Positions 16,423-25,112 of a DNA stretch of 28,693 bases are shown one piece after another. Numbering within the stretch: position 1 is the first letter of the stretch; each line of letters begins with the position of its first letter. The stretch spans positions 1-28,693 of the forward strand of contig CAZEVK010000020.1 of assembly GCA_964515755.1 (NCBI GenBank), in the 5' to 3' direction. The notes under the pieces were generated by a model. It worked only from the letters and a program-made list of their open reading frames with translations. It was not told the origin of the DNA and ran no database searches. A program made the translations under genes and the position numbers. The DNA comes from JAGVLN01 sp964515755 (GTDB taxonomy: Bacteria; Pseudomonadota; Alphaproteobacteria; Rickettsiales; JABSSG01).

Positions 16423-19400
16423 TTAATAAGGCATTTTTGTTTTTTTTGCCTTGTGTACTTTTTTTGTTTTCATTTTAGGTTCACTAGTGGTTACATTTAT
16501 TATTGCCTTACCAGCAGCTAAAGCTCCGGCACTGCTGATAGCTTCAAATTTTGCGATCTTTCCTTTTACACTATTATCATCAGGCTCAATTGTAGAAAAA
16601 GCTATTATATGCTCATCAGGTTGAGCACTATCATGAAATTGAGGTTCAGTCGCTAAATGTAATTCTTTTACCCTCTTCACAATATCTGCATCTTCCTTAT
16701 CTAGCTCTGACATTACTAAGTTTTCTGCCACTATGTTAGTGTTACTAAGTTGAGAATGAACAGGCTCAATCGATCTATCAAAAGAAGCTTTTTGTTGTTG
16801 CCACTGTTCCATTTTTTTCATATTTTCTGGATCTAAGCTCAAAGTTATTGATGTATCTTCTTCTCCTTTTTTCTCTCCTTCTCTCTCCTCAATTAAGGGT
16901 GATAAACCTTGAGAATCTAAATATTTTTGTTGTTCATCAATCTCTACTTGCAGAAGATATAACTTTTCTTGTCTAGCCTCTAACTGTTTCCAATTCACCA
17001 TTTGTTCAACAATATCCTTATCATGAGCAATAATCTCGTGATATTTAATTTCATATGTTTTATAAATTTCTTTTAACCGGTCTGGCAACTCTGGTATTGA
17101 CTCTAGCTGGACAAGTTGAGCATCCTGCTGCAATAGCTGAATACCGCTTTGTAAGAGTTGTAACTGGTGCCAATAATTTAACAAATTGTCCTCTTGAATT
17201 TGCTCACTTTTATAAAGATCTTTTTGCAACTTATGAACTGATTGTAAGTATTGTAGCTGTTCTTCAGATTTTGCTTTATTTGCTAAATCTATGTTTTTGG
17301 CAATATTGGTACGTAATTCTATAATATCATCATCCCATGATTTAATTGAAGATTCAGTCTCTAGTAATTTATTTTGTGATTGTTTTAGTTCTATTAAAAA
17401 TCCTTGCAAATTTTCCGAATGCTGTAACTTTACTATATTATTTAGTCTAATCTCTATTTCTTCTCGCAATTCTTGTAATTCCTCCTGCTCTTCTAGCTTA
17501 GAACGTGCATTAATTATTGATTGAGTTCTCAGTAATGATTCCAAATTTAATTGATCAGGCTGCTTTGATAGCTCTAATTGTAATAATGATTCATCTAACA
17601 AAAGATTTATGGCAGTAGTTTGCTCTTTGTTTATTTCTTGTAATCTTTTATATAACACTTGTTGATATTGTAATTGTTGTTGCTCTTGAGGCTGACCTGA
17701 GTTAAATATTTGCCACACATTACCTTCATACTCTTTCATCCAATTACTACTATTTTCTTGGTACTCAGCTACTTTCTGTTTTAAAGCAATATGCTGATCG
17801 TTTAAGTACGAATTCTCATTCATAAGTGCAGTCTCAATAGAGTCCATTCTCTTTTTTAAAAGAGTTACAGCATCGGTAAATTTGTATGCTCTCTCTTCTA
17901 ATTTTCTCTGAATATTCTGTTCAATATTTTGTCCTGATTTTTTTGCTTTTTCCGCATTTAATGAATCAGGCAAACGAGCGCTCCATTCCATATAAGGTTG
18001 TAGCTTTATAACTTGCTCCTTTTGTTCGTTCTTAGGTATATTTACTGTTGGTATTAATTGATCTAAATTATAAACCTCCGATTGCTGTATTGGTTGTTGA
18101 GATATTCTAGAGTAATCAGATTGAATTGTTTGAGAATAATCAAAAAAATAATCTGGCTTTATTTCTAAGTCTCTCAACCCGACTTGTACTACTTTATCTC
18201 CTACAGCTATTATGCTATCAAGCTGTTGGTCGTGATTCTCTGTTAATAGTTGTATTTTTTTATTCAAAGAGTCAATTTTCTTAAGTAATGAGTCTTCCGT
18301 ATAACTGTCATAGCTCTCAGACTGTTTAAAAGCTTCTTTCCATAATTCATCTTTTTCATTTTGTAATATTTTCCGTTTTTCGACTAAACTCTGTAGCGTA
18401 GCTAATTGTGCCTCAATCTGCACTTGCTTTTGATGGTTTGGATCATCTTTAAGCCATGACAATTGTTCTTTTAAAAGGCGTTCAATGTCTAAGGCTTTAT
18501 TTTTTAAAGAATTGATCAAAATTTGCTGACCCTGTAATTTTTTATGTAACTTTGTTTTTTCTTCTTGCTGCATAAATTGCTTATCGTCTTCTTCAAATAA
18601 AAGAGATAATGCTTCTACTATACTTTCTAAATTAGTTTTCTTTTGGCTTTCTAGAATTTTTCCATTTGTACCTGATTGTTCTGTTAAATGAGCTCTAAAT
18701 TCTACATCAGGCTGCAACTTTATAGTTTGTACATTCGGAAAATGTGAACGTGCTAATTGCTCAGCTTCAGGTATCCTTACCGTTTGAACGGTTTGATTTA
18801 AATTATTTGCAGTAGCTGATATGTGCGGTTTTTTAAAATTTAAATCTTCAGGACCTTTAGCAATAGCAGGTTCTAAAGCTTCTCCATTTAATTTCTTTGC
18901 CATTGCTTTTATTGCGCCTACATTTAATTGAGACGTAGTTCTAAGGCCTGTTGTATCTTGTTCGGTATTAAGATGAAATCCAACTATTTTTCCGTCTTTA
19001 AATTCAATCATATCTCTGACAAGTGACAAATTACCATCACTTCTTTTACGTTGAACATGTACCACAGCATTTAATTTGCTGATATCTTCTCCTTCAACAA
19101 TAGGTATTAAAAGACCATCAGAGTCTGATTCAAATTTTATTTTTGCTCCAGTTAATGCAAACGTTTTACCGTTTCCATCTAGATAACCTTTAACCTTTCC
19201 TGCTTCAGGTAGAGTTTGTTCGTATTCATTAATTTTTGCGGATCTGTTAGCATAAACATATTGTTTATTATATCTATGTTTCTGATCTTTATCTAACTCA
19301 TCAAATTTCTTTCCTGTGGTATGCTTATATTCTTTTTTAGCTTCTTTATATAGCCAAATTTCAAAAGGAGATGATTCTTGTTGTGCTATAGTTGATGTTT

Positions 19401-20346
19401 CTGTTTTTTTCTTTTCATGATATATAGAAGTTGATAAATTACCTTCTATTTGAGCAATAGACTTTCCTAGTTCATATCTCAAAATAGTCTCCCTAGAAGA
19501 TAAATTTTTACGTTCTTCCTCAAACTTAAAAAAATTATCTTTTTTTAATACTGCTGCTTCTTGAAGATGTTTAATTAATGTCTCACTTGCCTCTTTTTGA
19601 TTTTTAATTACTTTTTCGTTTATTAAACTTGTGCTGTTATTTACTGCCAGATAATCTTGAATACCTTTAGCCTTATGCTTTTCTTCTTCTAATATATGCA
19701 ATACAGTAGATTTATATTTTGCTAGGGTTTTATCATCAATTTCAGTTTCTGATTTAATTTTATCAACAAAATCTCCTAAAGAAATGATAAGCTGATCAAT
19801 TCTAGTATTTGCAAATATAATACGATATTCTGCTGCTTTACGTTTTTTATCTTCTTCTGAATCTGCTGCTTCTGCATCTAAAACTGCAAGTTGGCGCGCT
19901 CTGTAATCACTGCCAGTTTCTCTCCCTTTTCTTAGAAAGTTTTCAGCTTTAGTAACTTCAAATTGCTTTTTAGTAAATTCTAAATGTTTTCTAGAAAAAT
20001 TAGGGTTATCTTTTTCTAAGCTATTCAGTTCTCTCTTAAGTTTATGCAGTTGCTGTATTTGATATTCATAATTACTGACTAATCCCATCTTAGAAGAATT
20101 TTCATAAGCTATAAATGTCTCATCAGGCGATAATATTGGTTTACGAAGTTTTACACGAGCATTTATTTTATGAGTCATAATTATAGGAACTGAACTACTA
20201 ACTTGCGAGGTCATTGGAATTACTGTAGAATTTACAACTCTAATAGAATTAAGTGTAGCAATATGTTCTCTATCTGAAAGGTTGATAGGTTTTAAAACAT
20301 TTTCACTTCTTTGTTTTTTTGTAACTGAAATTTTTGCTTTTGACAT
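16423..20346 (-). CDS. Giant coiled-coil protein of unknown function, 1307 aa
   Basis: I do not recognise this protein. It is hydrophilic, has no signal peptide or TM helix, and is dominated by Gln/Glu/Lys/Leu-rich coiled-coil stretches (about 90-320, 565-715 and 805-1145). A more globular part at about 385-480 contains GYLDGNGKTFALTGAKIKF. A short duplicated module occurs at about 522-552 (TVRIPEAEQ ... IKLQPDVEFRAHL) and about 767-792 (TVNIPKNEQ ... IKLQPYMEWSARL), each followed by coiled coil. Residues about 327-377 (FEIWLYKEAKKEY ... FDELDKDQKHRY) faintly resemble an HMG-box helix pattern; that is speculation. The C-terminus is highly basic (KMKTKKVHKAKKTKMPY), as is the N-terminus. Large coiled-coil proteins of intracellular bacteria are often secreted effectors or cytoskeleton-like proteins, but nothing here proves either. 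It stands alone, with gaps on both sides. Confidence 0.8.
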   Translation of the reverse strand: MSKAKISVTKKQRSENVLKPINLSDREHIATLNSIRVVNSTVIPMTSQVSSSVPIIMTHKINARVKLRKPILSPDETFIAYENSSKMGLVSNYEYQIQQLHKLKRELNSLEKDNPNFSRKHLEFTKKQFEVTKAENFLRKGRETGSDYRARQLAVLDAEAADSEEDKKRKAAEYRIIFANTRIDQLIISLGDFVDKIKSETEIDDKTLAKYKSTVLHILEEEKHKAKGIQDYLAVNNSTSLINEKVIKNQKEASETLIKHLQEAAVLKKDNFFKFEEERKNLSSRETILRYELGKSIAQIEGNLSTSIYHEKKKTETSTIAQQESSPFEIWLYKEAKKEYKHTTGKKFDELDKDQKHRYNKQYVYANRSAKINEYEQTLPEAGKVKGYLDGNGKTFALTGAKIKFESDSDGLLIPIVEGEDISKLNAVVHVQRKRSDGNLSLVRDMIEFKDGKIVGFHLNTEQDTTGLRTTSQLNVGAIKAMAKKLNGEALEPAIAKGPEDLNFKKPHISATANNLNQTVQTVRIPEAEQLARSHFPNVQTIKLQPDVEFRAHLTEQSGTNGKILESQKKTNLESIVEALSLLFEEDDKQFMQQEEKTKLHKKLQGQQILINSLKNKALDIERLLKEQLSWLKDDPNHQKQVQIEAQLATLQSLVEKRKILQNEKDELWKEAFKQSESYDSYTEDSLLKKIDSLNKKIQLLTENHDQQLDSIIAVGDKVVQVGLRDLEIKPDYFFDYSQTIQSDYSRISQQPIQQSEVYNLDQLIPTVNIPKNEQKEQVIKLQPYMEWSARLPDSLNAEKAKKSGQNIEQNIQRKLEERAYKFTDAVTLLKKRMDSIETALMNENSYLNDQHIALKQKVAEYQENSSNWMKEYEGNVWQIFNSGQPQEQQQLQYQQVLYKRLQEINKEQTTAINLLLDESLLQLELSKQPDQLNLESLLRTQSIINARSKLEEQEELQELREEIEIRLNNIVKLQHSENLQGFLIELKQSQNKLLETESSIKSWDDDIIELRTNIAKNIDLANKAKSEEQLQYLQSVHKLQKDLYKSEQIQEDNLLNYWHQLQLLQSGIQLLQQDAQLVQLESIPELPDRLKEIYKTYEIKYHEIIAHDKDIVEQMVNWKQLEARQEKLYLLQVEIDEQQKYLDSQGLSPLIEEREGEKKGEEDTSITLSLDPENMKKMEQWQQQKASFDRSIEPVHSQLSNTNIVAENLVMSELDKEDADIVKRVKELHLATEPQFHDSAQPDEHIIAFSTIEPDDNSVKGKIAKFEAISSAGALAAGKAIINVTTSEPKMKTKKVHKAKKTKMPY

Positions 20347-20707
20347 AGCTTTTTACATATAAATTAATTTGCAGCAATGTAGCTTAGCAAGAAAGAATTA
20401 ATAAAAAGTTAACGCAGAACTTAATACAACGCAAAATATATAGTTAAGTTGTTAGTAATTACATTTTTTGTATTTGAAACAATCTACTTTTATTTTAAAC
20501 TAGCTTAATTAATTACCTTATATTTCTACTAAAATTAAAATAATTTCTTTATTTTAGCCATATCTTAACCTCCTGACCTAGTTTCCTTTTGTTTAGCAAA
20601 CTTACCTATTAAAAGTTGCCATCTATGCAATCGAAGTAATACTTGACAACCCCTTTCATATCACTATAAGTACTAAGCTCTTGTTTAATGTTCAGAGAAT
20701 ATAACCC
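20347..20707. other. Divergent intergenic region
   Basis: These 361 bp separate the giant coiled-coil gene from the DUF1207 gene, which are transcribed away from each other. Apart from the plus-strand promoter candidate at 20643-20670, I see no gene, remnant or strong repeat. The middle (about 20460-20570) is nearly pure A/T with a pyrimidine-rich plus strand. Confidence 0.45.
20643..20670 (+). promoter_or_regulatory. Promoter for the DUF1207 gene
   Basis: A perfect TTGACA (20643-20648) is followed after 16 bp by TATAAG (20665-20670), ending 37 bp before the ATG at 20708. This is one of the best sigma70-like matches in the window, in a well-placed position. Confidence 0.55.
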
Positions 20708-21604
20708 ATGAAAAATCTAATGATGATGATACAGTCAATAAAAAGGCTCCAATACTTATTTATAACATTTTTATTGTTGATAAATGCTACATCCTATGCT
20801 GATAACGTTGAAACTTATAGCAAAGATAGAAATATGGAGTTATTTCCGGCTACTTCAATTTTTAAGCCGTTACTTGCAGACCCTAAATGGCCTCGATTTT
20901 CATTAGCGTATCAATATTATACTAAAGGAGCGTTTAAAGGCCACGTATTTGCCCCTATTTTTGGAGCCGCTCTACCTTTAGTAAGGTGGAAAGGAGCAAA
21001 TGAATTAAAATATGAAATCGGTCTTCATGCCGCTTTATTTGCTACCATGGACATTCAATCATCGCCAACTAGATTGCTTAATACTGACTATTTTGTTGGT
21101 CCTGTTTTTGCTATTAAAAATGGACAATGGGATTATCTATCACGAATTTCTCATACAAGCACACATTTAGGTGACGAATTCTTACTTAGCAAGGATGGAA
21201 GAAAAATAAAAAGAATTAACTTAAGTTATGAGGGTGTGGAGCAGTTTGTAGCTTATAACTTCTCTAATGGCATAAGACCTTTTGCTGGAGTTGGATACAT
21301 TTTCCATGCCGAGCCAACTAACTATAAAACCTTACAAGTCACAGCAGGTTTTGATTACAGATATCCAGGATATTATTTAGATGGCTACGCTAAACCAATA
21401 TTTGGTGTATATTCACATACTTCTCATAACTTTAATTGGCGTCCAAGTTTATCTATTAAAGGAGGCCTAGAGTTTAGAGATAAATTTATAAGAGGTAGAG
21501 AATTGCAATTACTTCTTGAATATTATAATGGCAATTCAATACAAGGACAATTTTATCGTATAAAAGAAAATAGCATAAGTATTAGTTTAAGTTTGAACTC
21601 CTAA
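20708..21604 (+). CDS. DUF1207 family outer-membrane/exported protein
   Basis: The 298-aa protein begins with a signal peptide (basic start, hydrophobic core about 14-26, probable cleavage after SYA at residue 31). The mature part begins with ELFPATSIFKPLLADPKWPR, then has alternating aromatic and glycine-rich strands, TDYFVGPVFAIKNGQWDY and ISHTSTHLGDEFLL. The 'FKPLLADP' start and the 'H-x-S-x-H-L-G-D-E' motif are what I know of DUF1207. It ends with a beta-strand-like repeat (SISISLSLNS), suggesting an outer-membrane barrel. The family function is unknown. It has its own promoter candidate and an AGAG ribosome-binding site about 10 nt upstream. Confidence 0.75.
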   Translation: MKNLMMMIQSIKRLQYLFITFLLLINATSYADNVETYSKDRNMELFPATSIFKPLLADPKWPRFSLAYQYYTKGAFKGHVFAPIFGAALPLVRWKGANELKYEIGLHAALFATMDIQSSPTRLLNTDYFVGPVFAIKNGQWDYLSRISHTSTHLGDEFLLSKDGRKIKRINLSYEGVEQFVAYNFSNGIRPFAGVGYIFHAEPTNYKTLQVTAGFDYRYPGYYLDGYAKPIFGVYSHTSHNFNWRPSLSIKGGLEFRDKFIRGRELQLLLEYYNGNSIQGQFYRIKENSISISLSLNS

Positions 21605-22004
21605 TAGACAATAAGCTTGTATAAGAGGCTTATATAATCATACTTAAAGAGCTTAATTTTCTCTGTTAATAATAATTTTTGCTTATATGTTACTTAATAC
21701 TTTGATAAGGTTATTATTAGTCGAAATCTCAATTGGCTTAAATATTTAATGTAAATTTAGAACATTGAAATTATTTATATTTTACGCTAAGTAATTTACT
21801 TTAAATCAAAGCAATTCAAGAAAAATACATTTTAAGCAACTTTCAGAGTATCTATCATTTTTAAATTGCTAATACCATTCAAATTTACCGCCTAGATTTT
21901 GGAGTATTAGCATATTCACATAAACTAAGTTGGATATTGACAGTTAAACACTTTAACTTTTAATTTAGGTTCTTATGTAGTAGCAAATAAGTAAAAAGTA
22001 GAAA
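21605..22004. other. Non-coding AT-rich gap
   Basis: In these 400 bp between the DUF1207 gene and tRNA-Gly I find no gene. Just after the DUF1207 stop there is a weak hairpin, ATAAGC/GCTTAT with an 11-nt loop (about 21611-21633), that might end its transcript. A long-loop inverted pair CTAATAC/GTATTAG lies near 21868-21909. Neither is strong. Confidence 0.4.
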
Positions 22005-22079
22005 TGGAGCGGGTGATGAGATTCGAACTCACGACATTTACCTTGGCAAGGTAACGCTCTACCCCTGAGCTACACCCGC
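22005..22079 (-). tRNA. tRNA-Gly (GCC)
   Basis: On the minus strand a full cloverleaf of 75 nt begins GCGGGTGTAGCTCAGGGGTA, with anticodon loop CTTGCCAA (anticodon GCC), a T-loop with GTTCGAATC, an acceptor closed by CACCCGC, and an encoded CCA after the discriminator T. Confidence 0.96.
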
Positions 22080-22097
22080 ATTACCAACTAGGGGTGG

Positions 22098-22125
22098 ATA
22101 ATAATACAAAAAAAACTTTTTGCAA
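22098..22125 (-). promoter_or_regulatory. Candidate tRNA-Gly promoter
   Basis: On the minus strand TTGCAA (22120-22125), a 16-bp T-rich spacer and TATTAT (22098-22103) end 18 nt before the tRNA 5' end, the same geometry as before tRNA-Pro. Confidence 0.4.
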
Positions 22126-22156
22126 GCAATTAAGTACCATTCATATTTAAAATTAA

Positions 22157-22279
22157 GATCTGCTTTTCACTGTACCTGTAACATTTAGCGTACGTGGTGT
22201 AATTGAAGAAGTTGTTACTAAAAGAATTCGTTTAGCAATAGCTGGCTCCATTACAGATTATGGAATTGAACTTTTGTAA
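22157..22279 (+). pseudogene. Short C-terminal coding remnant, family not identified
   Basis: A plus-strand open stretch of 40 codons without a start codon ends at TAA 22277-22279. It reads DLLFTVPVTFSVRGVIEE, then VVTKRIRLAIAGSITDYGIELL. Its composition is protein-like, and it is less AT-rich than the flanking spacer. An in-frame TAA precedes it at 22154. It looks like the surviving tail of a larger protein; the beta-strand-rich pattern (VPVTFSVRG) recalls the C-termini of AsmA-like envelope proteins, but I cannot confirm that. It points toward the end of coq7 on the other strand. Confidence 0.4.
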
Positions 22280-22303
22280 TAATTATTAATAGATAAAATT
22301 AAA

Positions 22304-22831
22304 CTATAAATATTTCACTAATTTTATTGCCACTTGACAACCTTTTTTAATAGAACCAGTTAAGAAAGAATATCCTAAAGCTTTTGCACCATCATTATCT
22401 TTAGCAATATTTAAGTGACTAATTTCATCTTCTTGAAATTTATTGATTTGTTTACTTAAAGGTTCATCCTCATTACCTAATTGTTGCAATTGTTCTTGAT
22501 AATGATCGGATATTACTTCTTCAACAGCAATAGTGCATGCCATAGCAGATTCTTTACCTAACTTAGCCGTAATTATACCTAACCCATAAGCTGCGACATT
22601 TACTAAAGGCAAAAGTAAAGTTGGGCGAACTTTTCTAATTTTAATTTGCCTCTCAAAAAATTCCAGATGTTCAAGCTCTGAATCGAGCATTTCTTGTACT
22701 ATTACTGCTTCTTTACCTTTTAGTACAGATAGCTGACCTTCATAAATTCTTTTAGCAGCATACTCTCCAGCATGATTAATCCTAATTATTCGATCAGTTA
22801 ACCTTTTATTTTGTAATTCGGTATTATGCAT
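22304..22831 (-). CDS. coq7: Demethoxyubiquinone hydroxylase Coq7
   Basis: Coq7 is the membrane-associated di-iron monooxygenase that hydroxylates 2-polyprenyl-3-methyl-6-methoxy-1,4-benzoquinol, the penultimate step of ubiquinone synthesis. The ferritin-like ligands are visible, numbered from the ATG at 22831: E23 in RINHAGEYAA, E52 and H55 in SELEHLEFFE, E104 or E105 in AVEEVISDHY, and E136 and H139 in EDEISHL. I chose the ATG at 22831 because AAGAG lies 6 nt upstream and MHNTELQNKRLTDRIIRINH is the usual length; an in-frame ATG at 22858 has no such site. The 175-aa length is normal. Its presence indicates aerobic respiration with ubiquinone. Confidence 0.94.
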   Translation of the reverse strand: MHNTELQNKRLTDRIIRINHAGEYAAKRIYEGQLSVLKGKEAVIVQEMLDSELEHLEFFERQIKIRKVRPTLLLPLVNVAAYGLGIITAKLGKESAMACTIAVEEVISDHYQEQLQQLGNEDEPLSKQINKFQEDEISHLNIAKDNDGAKALGYSFLTGSIKKGCQVAIKLVKYL

Positions 22832-22946
22832 TGTTAACTCTTGAAATATAAAACACATATAATTATAAATCTTTGATCTGATTTGTAAATTTAATATTCA
22901 TATTGTAATTTTTAAATTTGCCCATATGCTATAGAAAATATGAAAA

Positions 22947-23031
22947 GCGGGTGTGGCGGAACTGGTAGACGCGCAAGATTTAGGTTCTTGTAACGCAAGT
23001 TGTGGGGGTTCAAGTCCCTCCATCCGCACCA
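22947..23031 (+). tRNA. tRNA-Leu (TAG)
   Basis: This 85-nt tRNA has a class II variable arm (GTAACGCAAGTTGT region). The acceptor is GCGGGTG/CATCCGC, the anticodon stem CAAGA/TCTTG with loop TTTAGGT (anticodon TAG), the T-loop has GTTCAAGTC, and CCA is encoded. Candidate promoter: TTGTAA (22903-22908), N16, TATGCT (22925-22930). It ends 29 bp before tig and may share its transcript. Confidence 0.95.
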
Positions 23032-23060
23032 GTTAATAAAATTATAAAGGTCTTAAGATT

Positions 23061-24389
23061 ATGCAAGTTAAAGAATTATCAAGCAGTAAATCAGAAAAAG
23101 AATATTCTATAACCATTCCAGCTAAAGAAATTGAGACTGCTATTGAGTCTAAGGCTTTAGAGATTGCAAAAGAAGCAAAAATTGATGGTTTTAGAGCTGG
23201 TAAAGTTCCTATATCTATAATTAAAAAACGATATAAAGAAAATATTCTTAGTGAAACTTTAGATTCTTTTATTAATCAAACATCTAAAAAAATCATTGAG
23301 GATAATAAGCTAACATTAGCAACTCGTCCAAATATTGAAATCTCCTCTTTTGTTGAAGGCAAAGATTTAGAGTACAAAGCAACATTCGAACTATATCCTG
23401 AAATTCCTGAGATAGAATATGATAAATTAGGAGTAACAGAGTTTATTTGTGATATTACAGAAGAAGAAGTTACAAAAACACTTAACGATCTTCGTAAAAA
23501 TAAAAAAGAACTAAAACCAACAACAAATGAAACTATTGCAAAAGAAGGTGATACTGTTTTAATAAATTTTGTTGGATATATTGATGATAAAGAATTTCCA
23601 GGTGGAAAAGCTGATGATTATAAGCTTGAGCTTGGTGCAGGTCATTTCATTCCAGGATTTGAATCAGGATTAGTCGGCTCTAAAGCTAAAGAAGAAGTGA
23701 AATTAAATTTAAAATTTCCAAAAGACTATGGCTCTAAGGATTATGCAGACAAAAAAGTTGTCTTTAATGTAATGATTAAAGAAGTAATGCATACGGTATT
23801 ACCAGAATTAAATGACGAATTTGCAAAATTATTTGGCGTTCAAACATTAGATGAGTTAAAAAAAGCTATAAAAGCTGATTTGGAAAAAAGATATTCTAAT
23901 CTAACATATGGTTTAACTAAAAAAGAATTACTTGATGTATTGGATAAAGAAATAAGCTGTGATATGCCCAGAACTATGGTAGAGAATGAGTTGAAAAGCT
24001 TGATAAAACAACTTACAGATCCAAATCATAAAGAAGGCGATGAAGTAGATGATAAGCTAAAAGTAAAATTTAAAAAAATTGCTGAAAGACGTGTGAAATT
24101 AGGCTTGGTGCTTTCTGAAACTGCAAAAATAAATAAATTATCTATTACACAAGATGATATTAAAAGCGCAATAATCAATTATGCTCAATCTATGCCTGGC
24201 CAAGAACAGATGATTATAGAATATTTTACTAAAAATCCGCAAGCAGTTGAAAACCTTAATGGCCCAATAATTGAAGATAAAGCAGTGAAATTTATTTTGT
24301 CAAAAATTACAAACAACCAAAAACATTTATCAGTAGAAAAATTAATCGACCTTGTAAAAAAGAGCGAAGAAGATAATGCTATTGTGTAA
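23061..24389 (+). CDS. tig: Trigger factor (ribosome-associated chaperone)
   Basis: Trigger factor binds the ribosome exit tunnel and folds nascent chains. The ribosome-docking signature GFRAGKVP is at residues 43-50. The FKBP-type prolyl isomerase domain runs about 155-240 (GDTVLINFVGYIDD, then LGAGHFIPGFESGLVG). The C-terminal helical chaperone domain follows to residue 442, the usual length. An AAAGG site lies about 10 nt before the ATG. It heads the quality-control run tig-clpP-clpX-lon, the ancestral alphaproteobacterial order. Confidence 0.96.
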   Translation: MQVKELSSSKSEKEYSITIPAKEIETAIESKALEIAKEAKIDGFRAGKVPISIIKKRYKENILSETLDSFINQTSKKIIEDNKLTLATRPNIEISSFVEGKDLEYKATFELYPEIPEIEYDKLGVTEFICDITEEEVTKTLNDLRKNKKELKPTTNETIAKEGDTVLINFVGYIDDKEFPGGKADDYKLELGAGHFIPGFESGLVGSKAKEEVKLNLKFPKDYGSKDYADKKVVFNVMIKEVMHTVLPELNDEFAKLFGVQTLDELKKAIKADLEKRYSNLTYGLTKKELLDVLDKEISCDMPRTMVENELKSLIKQLTDPNHKEGDEVDDKLKVKFKKIAERRVKLGLVLSETAKINKLSITQDDIKSAIINYAQSMPGQEQMIIEYFTKNPQAVENLNGPIIEDKAVKFILSKITNNQKHLSVEKLIDLVKKSEEDNAIV

Positions 24390-24407
24390 AATAAAGTTAC
24401 ATACTAC

Positions 24408-24413
24408 TATAAT
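24408..24413 (+). promoter_or_regulatory. Candidate -10 element upstream of clpP
   Basis: A perfect TATAAT sits 38 bp before the clpP ATG in the short tig-clpP gap, followed by the palindrome ATTGTACAAT (24414-24423). No good -35 is present at normal spacing, so clpP may be transcribed both from tig and from here. Confidence 0.3.
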
Positions 24414-24450
24414 CATTGTACAATTAATTTTTAAATATTTGAGATTATAG

Positions 24451-25095
24451 ATGAATTATAAAATTAACTCTAATACGGATATAAGTCTTGTTCCAATGGT
24501 TGTTGAACAAACTAACCGTGGTGAAAGATCTTACGATATTTTTTCACGCTTACTCAAAGAACGAATCATATTTGCAATCGGCCCTATCGACGATGTAATG
24601 TCTAGTTTAGTGGTTGCTCAATTACTTTTCTTAGAAGCCGAAAATCCAGATAAAGATATTTCTTTATACATCAACTCTCCTGGAGGTTCTGTAACTGCTG
24701 CATTAGCCATGTATGATACAATACAATATATAAAGCCAAAAATTGCTACCTTATGCGTAGGCATGGCTGCTTCTGGTGCTTCGCTATTACTTACTGCTGG
24801 CACTAAAGGAATGCGTTCTTCTTTGCCGAATTCTAAAATAATGATACATCAGCCACACCTTACTGGCCTTAGAGGACAAGCAACTGATATAGAAATTCAC
24901 GCTAAAGACATGCTAGATACAAGAGCTAGATTAAATAAAATATATGCCTTTCATACTGGTCAAAAATTAGAGATCATTGAACAAAGTATGGAGCGCGATA
25001 ATTTTATGAATCCAGAAGTGGCATTAAAATTTGGATTAATTGATCAAGTTACTAGTAAAAGAGAAGAAACACCTAAACACGATAAAAAAGACTAA
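24451..25095 (+). CDS. clpP: ATP-dependent Clp protease proteolytic subunit ClpP
   Basis: ClpP forms the tetradecameric serine protease chamber that partners ClpX. The catalytic triad is visible: S108 in GMAASGASLLL, H133 in MIHQPH and D183 in MERDNFM. The N-terminal MVVEQTNRGERSYDIFSRLL (16-35) holds the processing and axial-pore region. The length of 214 aa is usual. clpX follows after 17 bp, so the two subunits are surely co-expressed. Confidence 0.97.
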   Translation: MNYKINSNTDISLVPMVVEQTNRGERSYDIFSRLLKERIIFAIGPIDDVMSSLVVAQLLFLEAENPDKDISLYINSPGGSVTAALAMYDTIQYIKPKIATLCVGMAASGASLLLTAGTKGMRSSLPNSKIMIHQPHLTGLRGQATDIEIHAKDMLDTRARLNKIYAFHTGQKLEIIEQSMERDNFMNPEVALKFGLIDQVTSKREETPKHDKKD

Positions 25096-25112
25096 AAAAA
25101 GAGTTAATCTAA

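Noticed and set aside
17055..17524. Plus-strand frames of 77-89 codons that look hydrophobic
   Set aside because: They are antisense to the Gln/Glu/Leu-rich coiled-coil gene; the hydrophobic look comes from reading its complementary codons.
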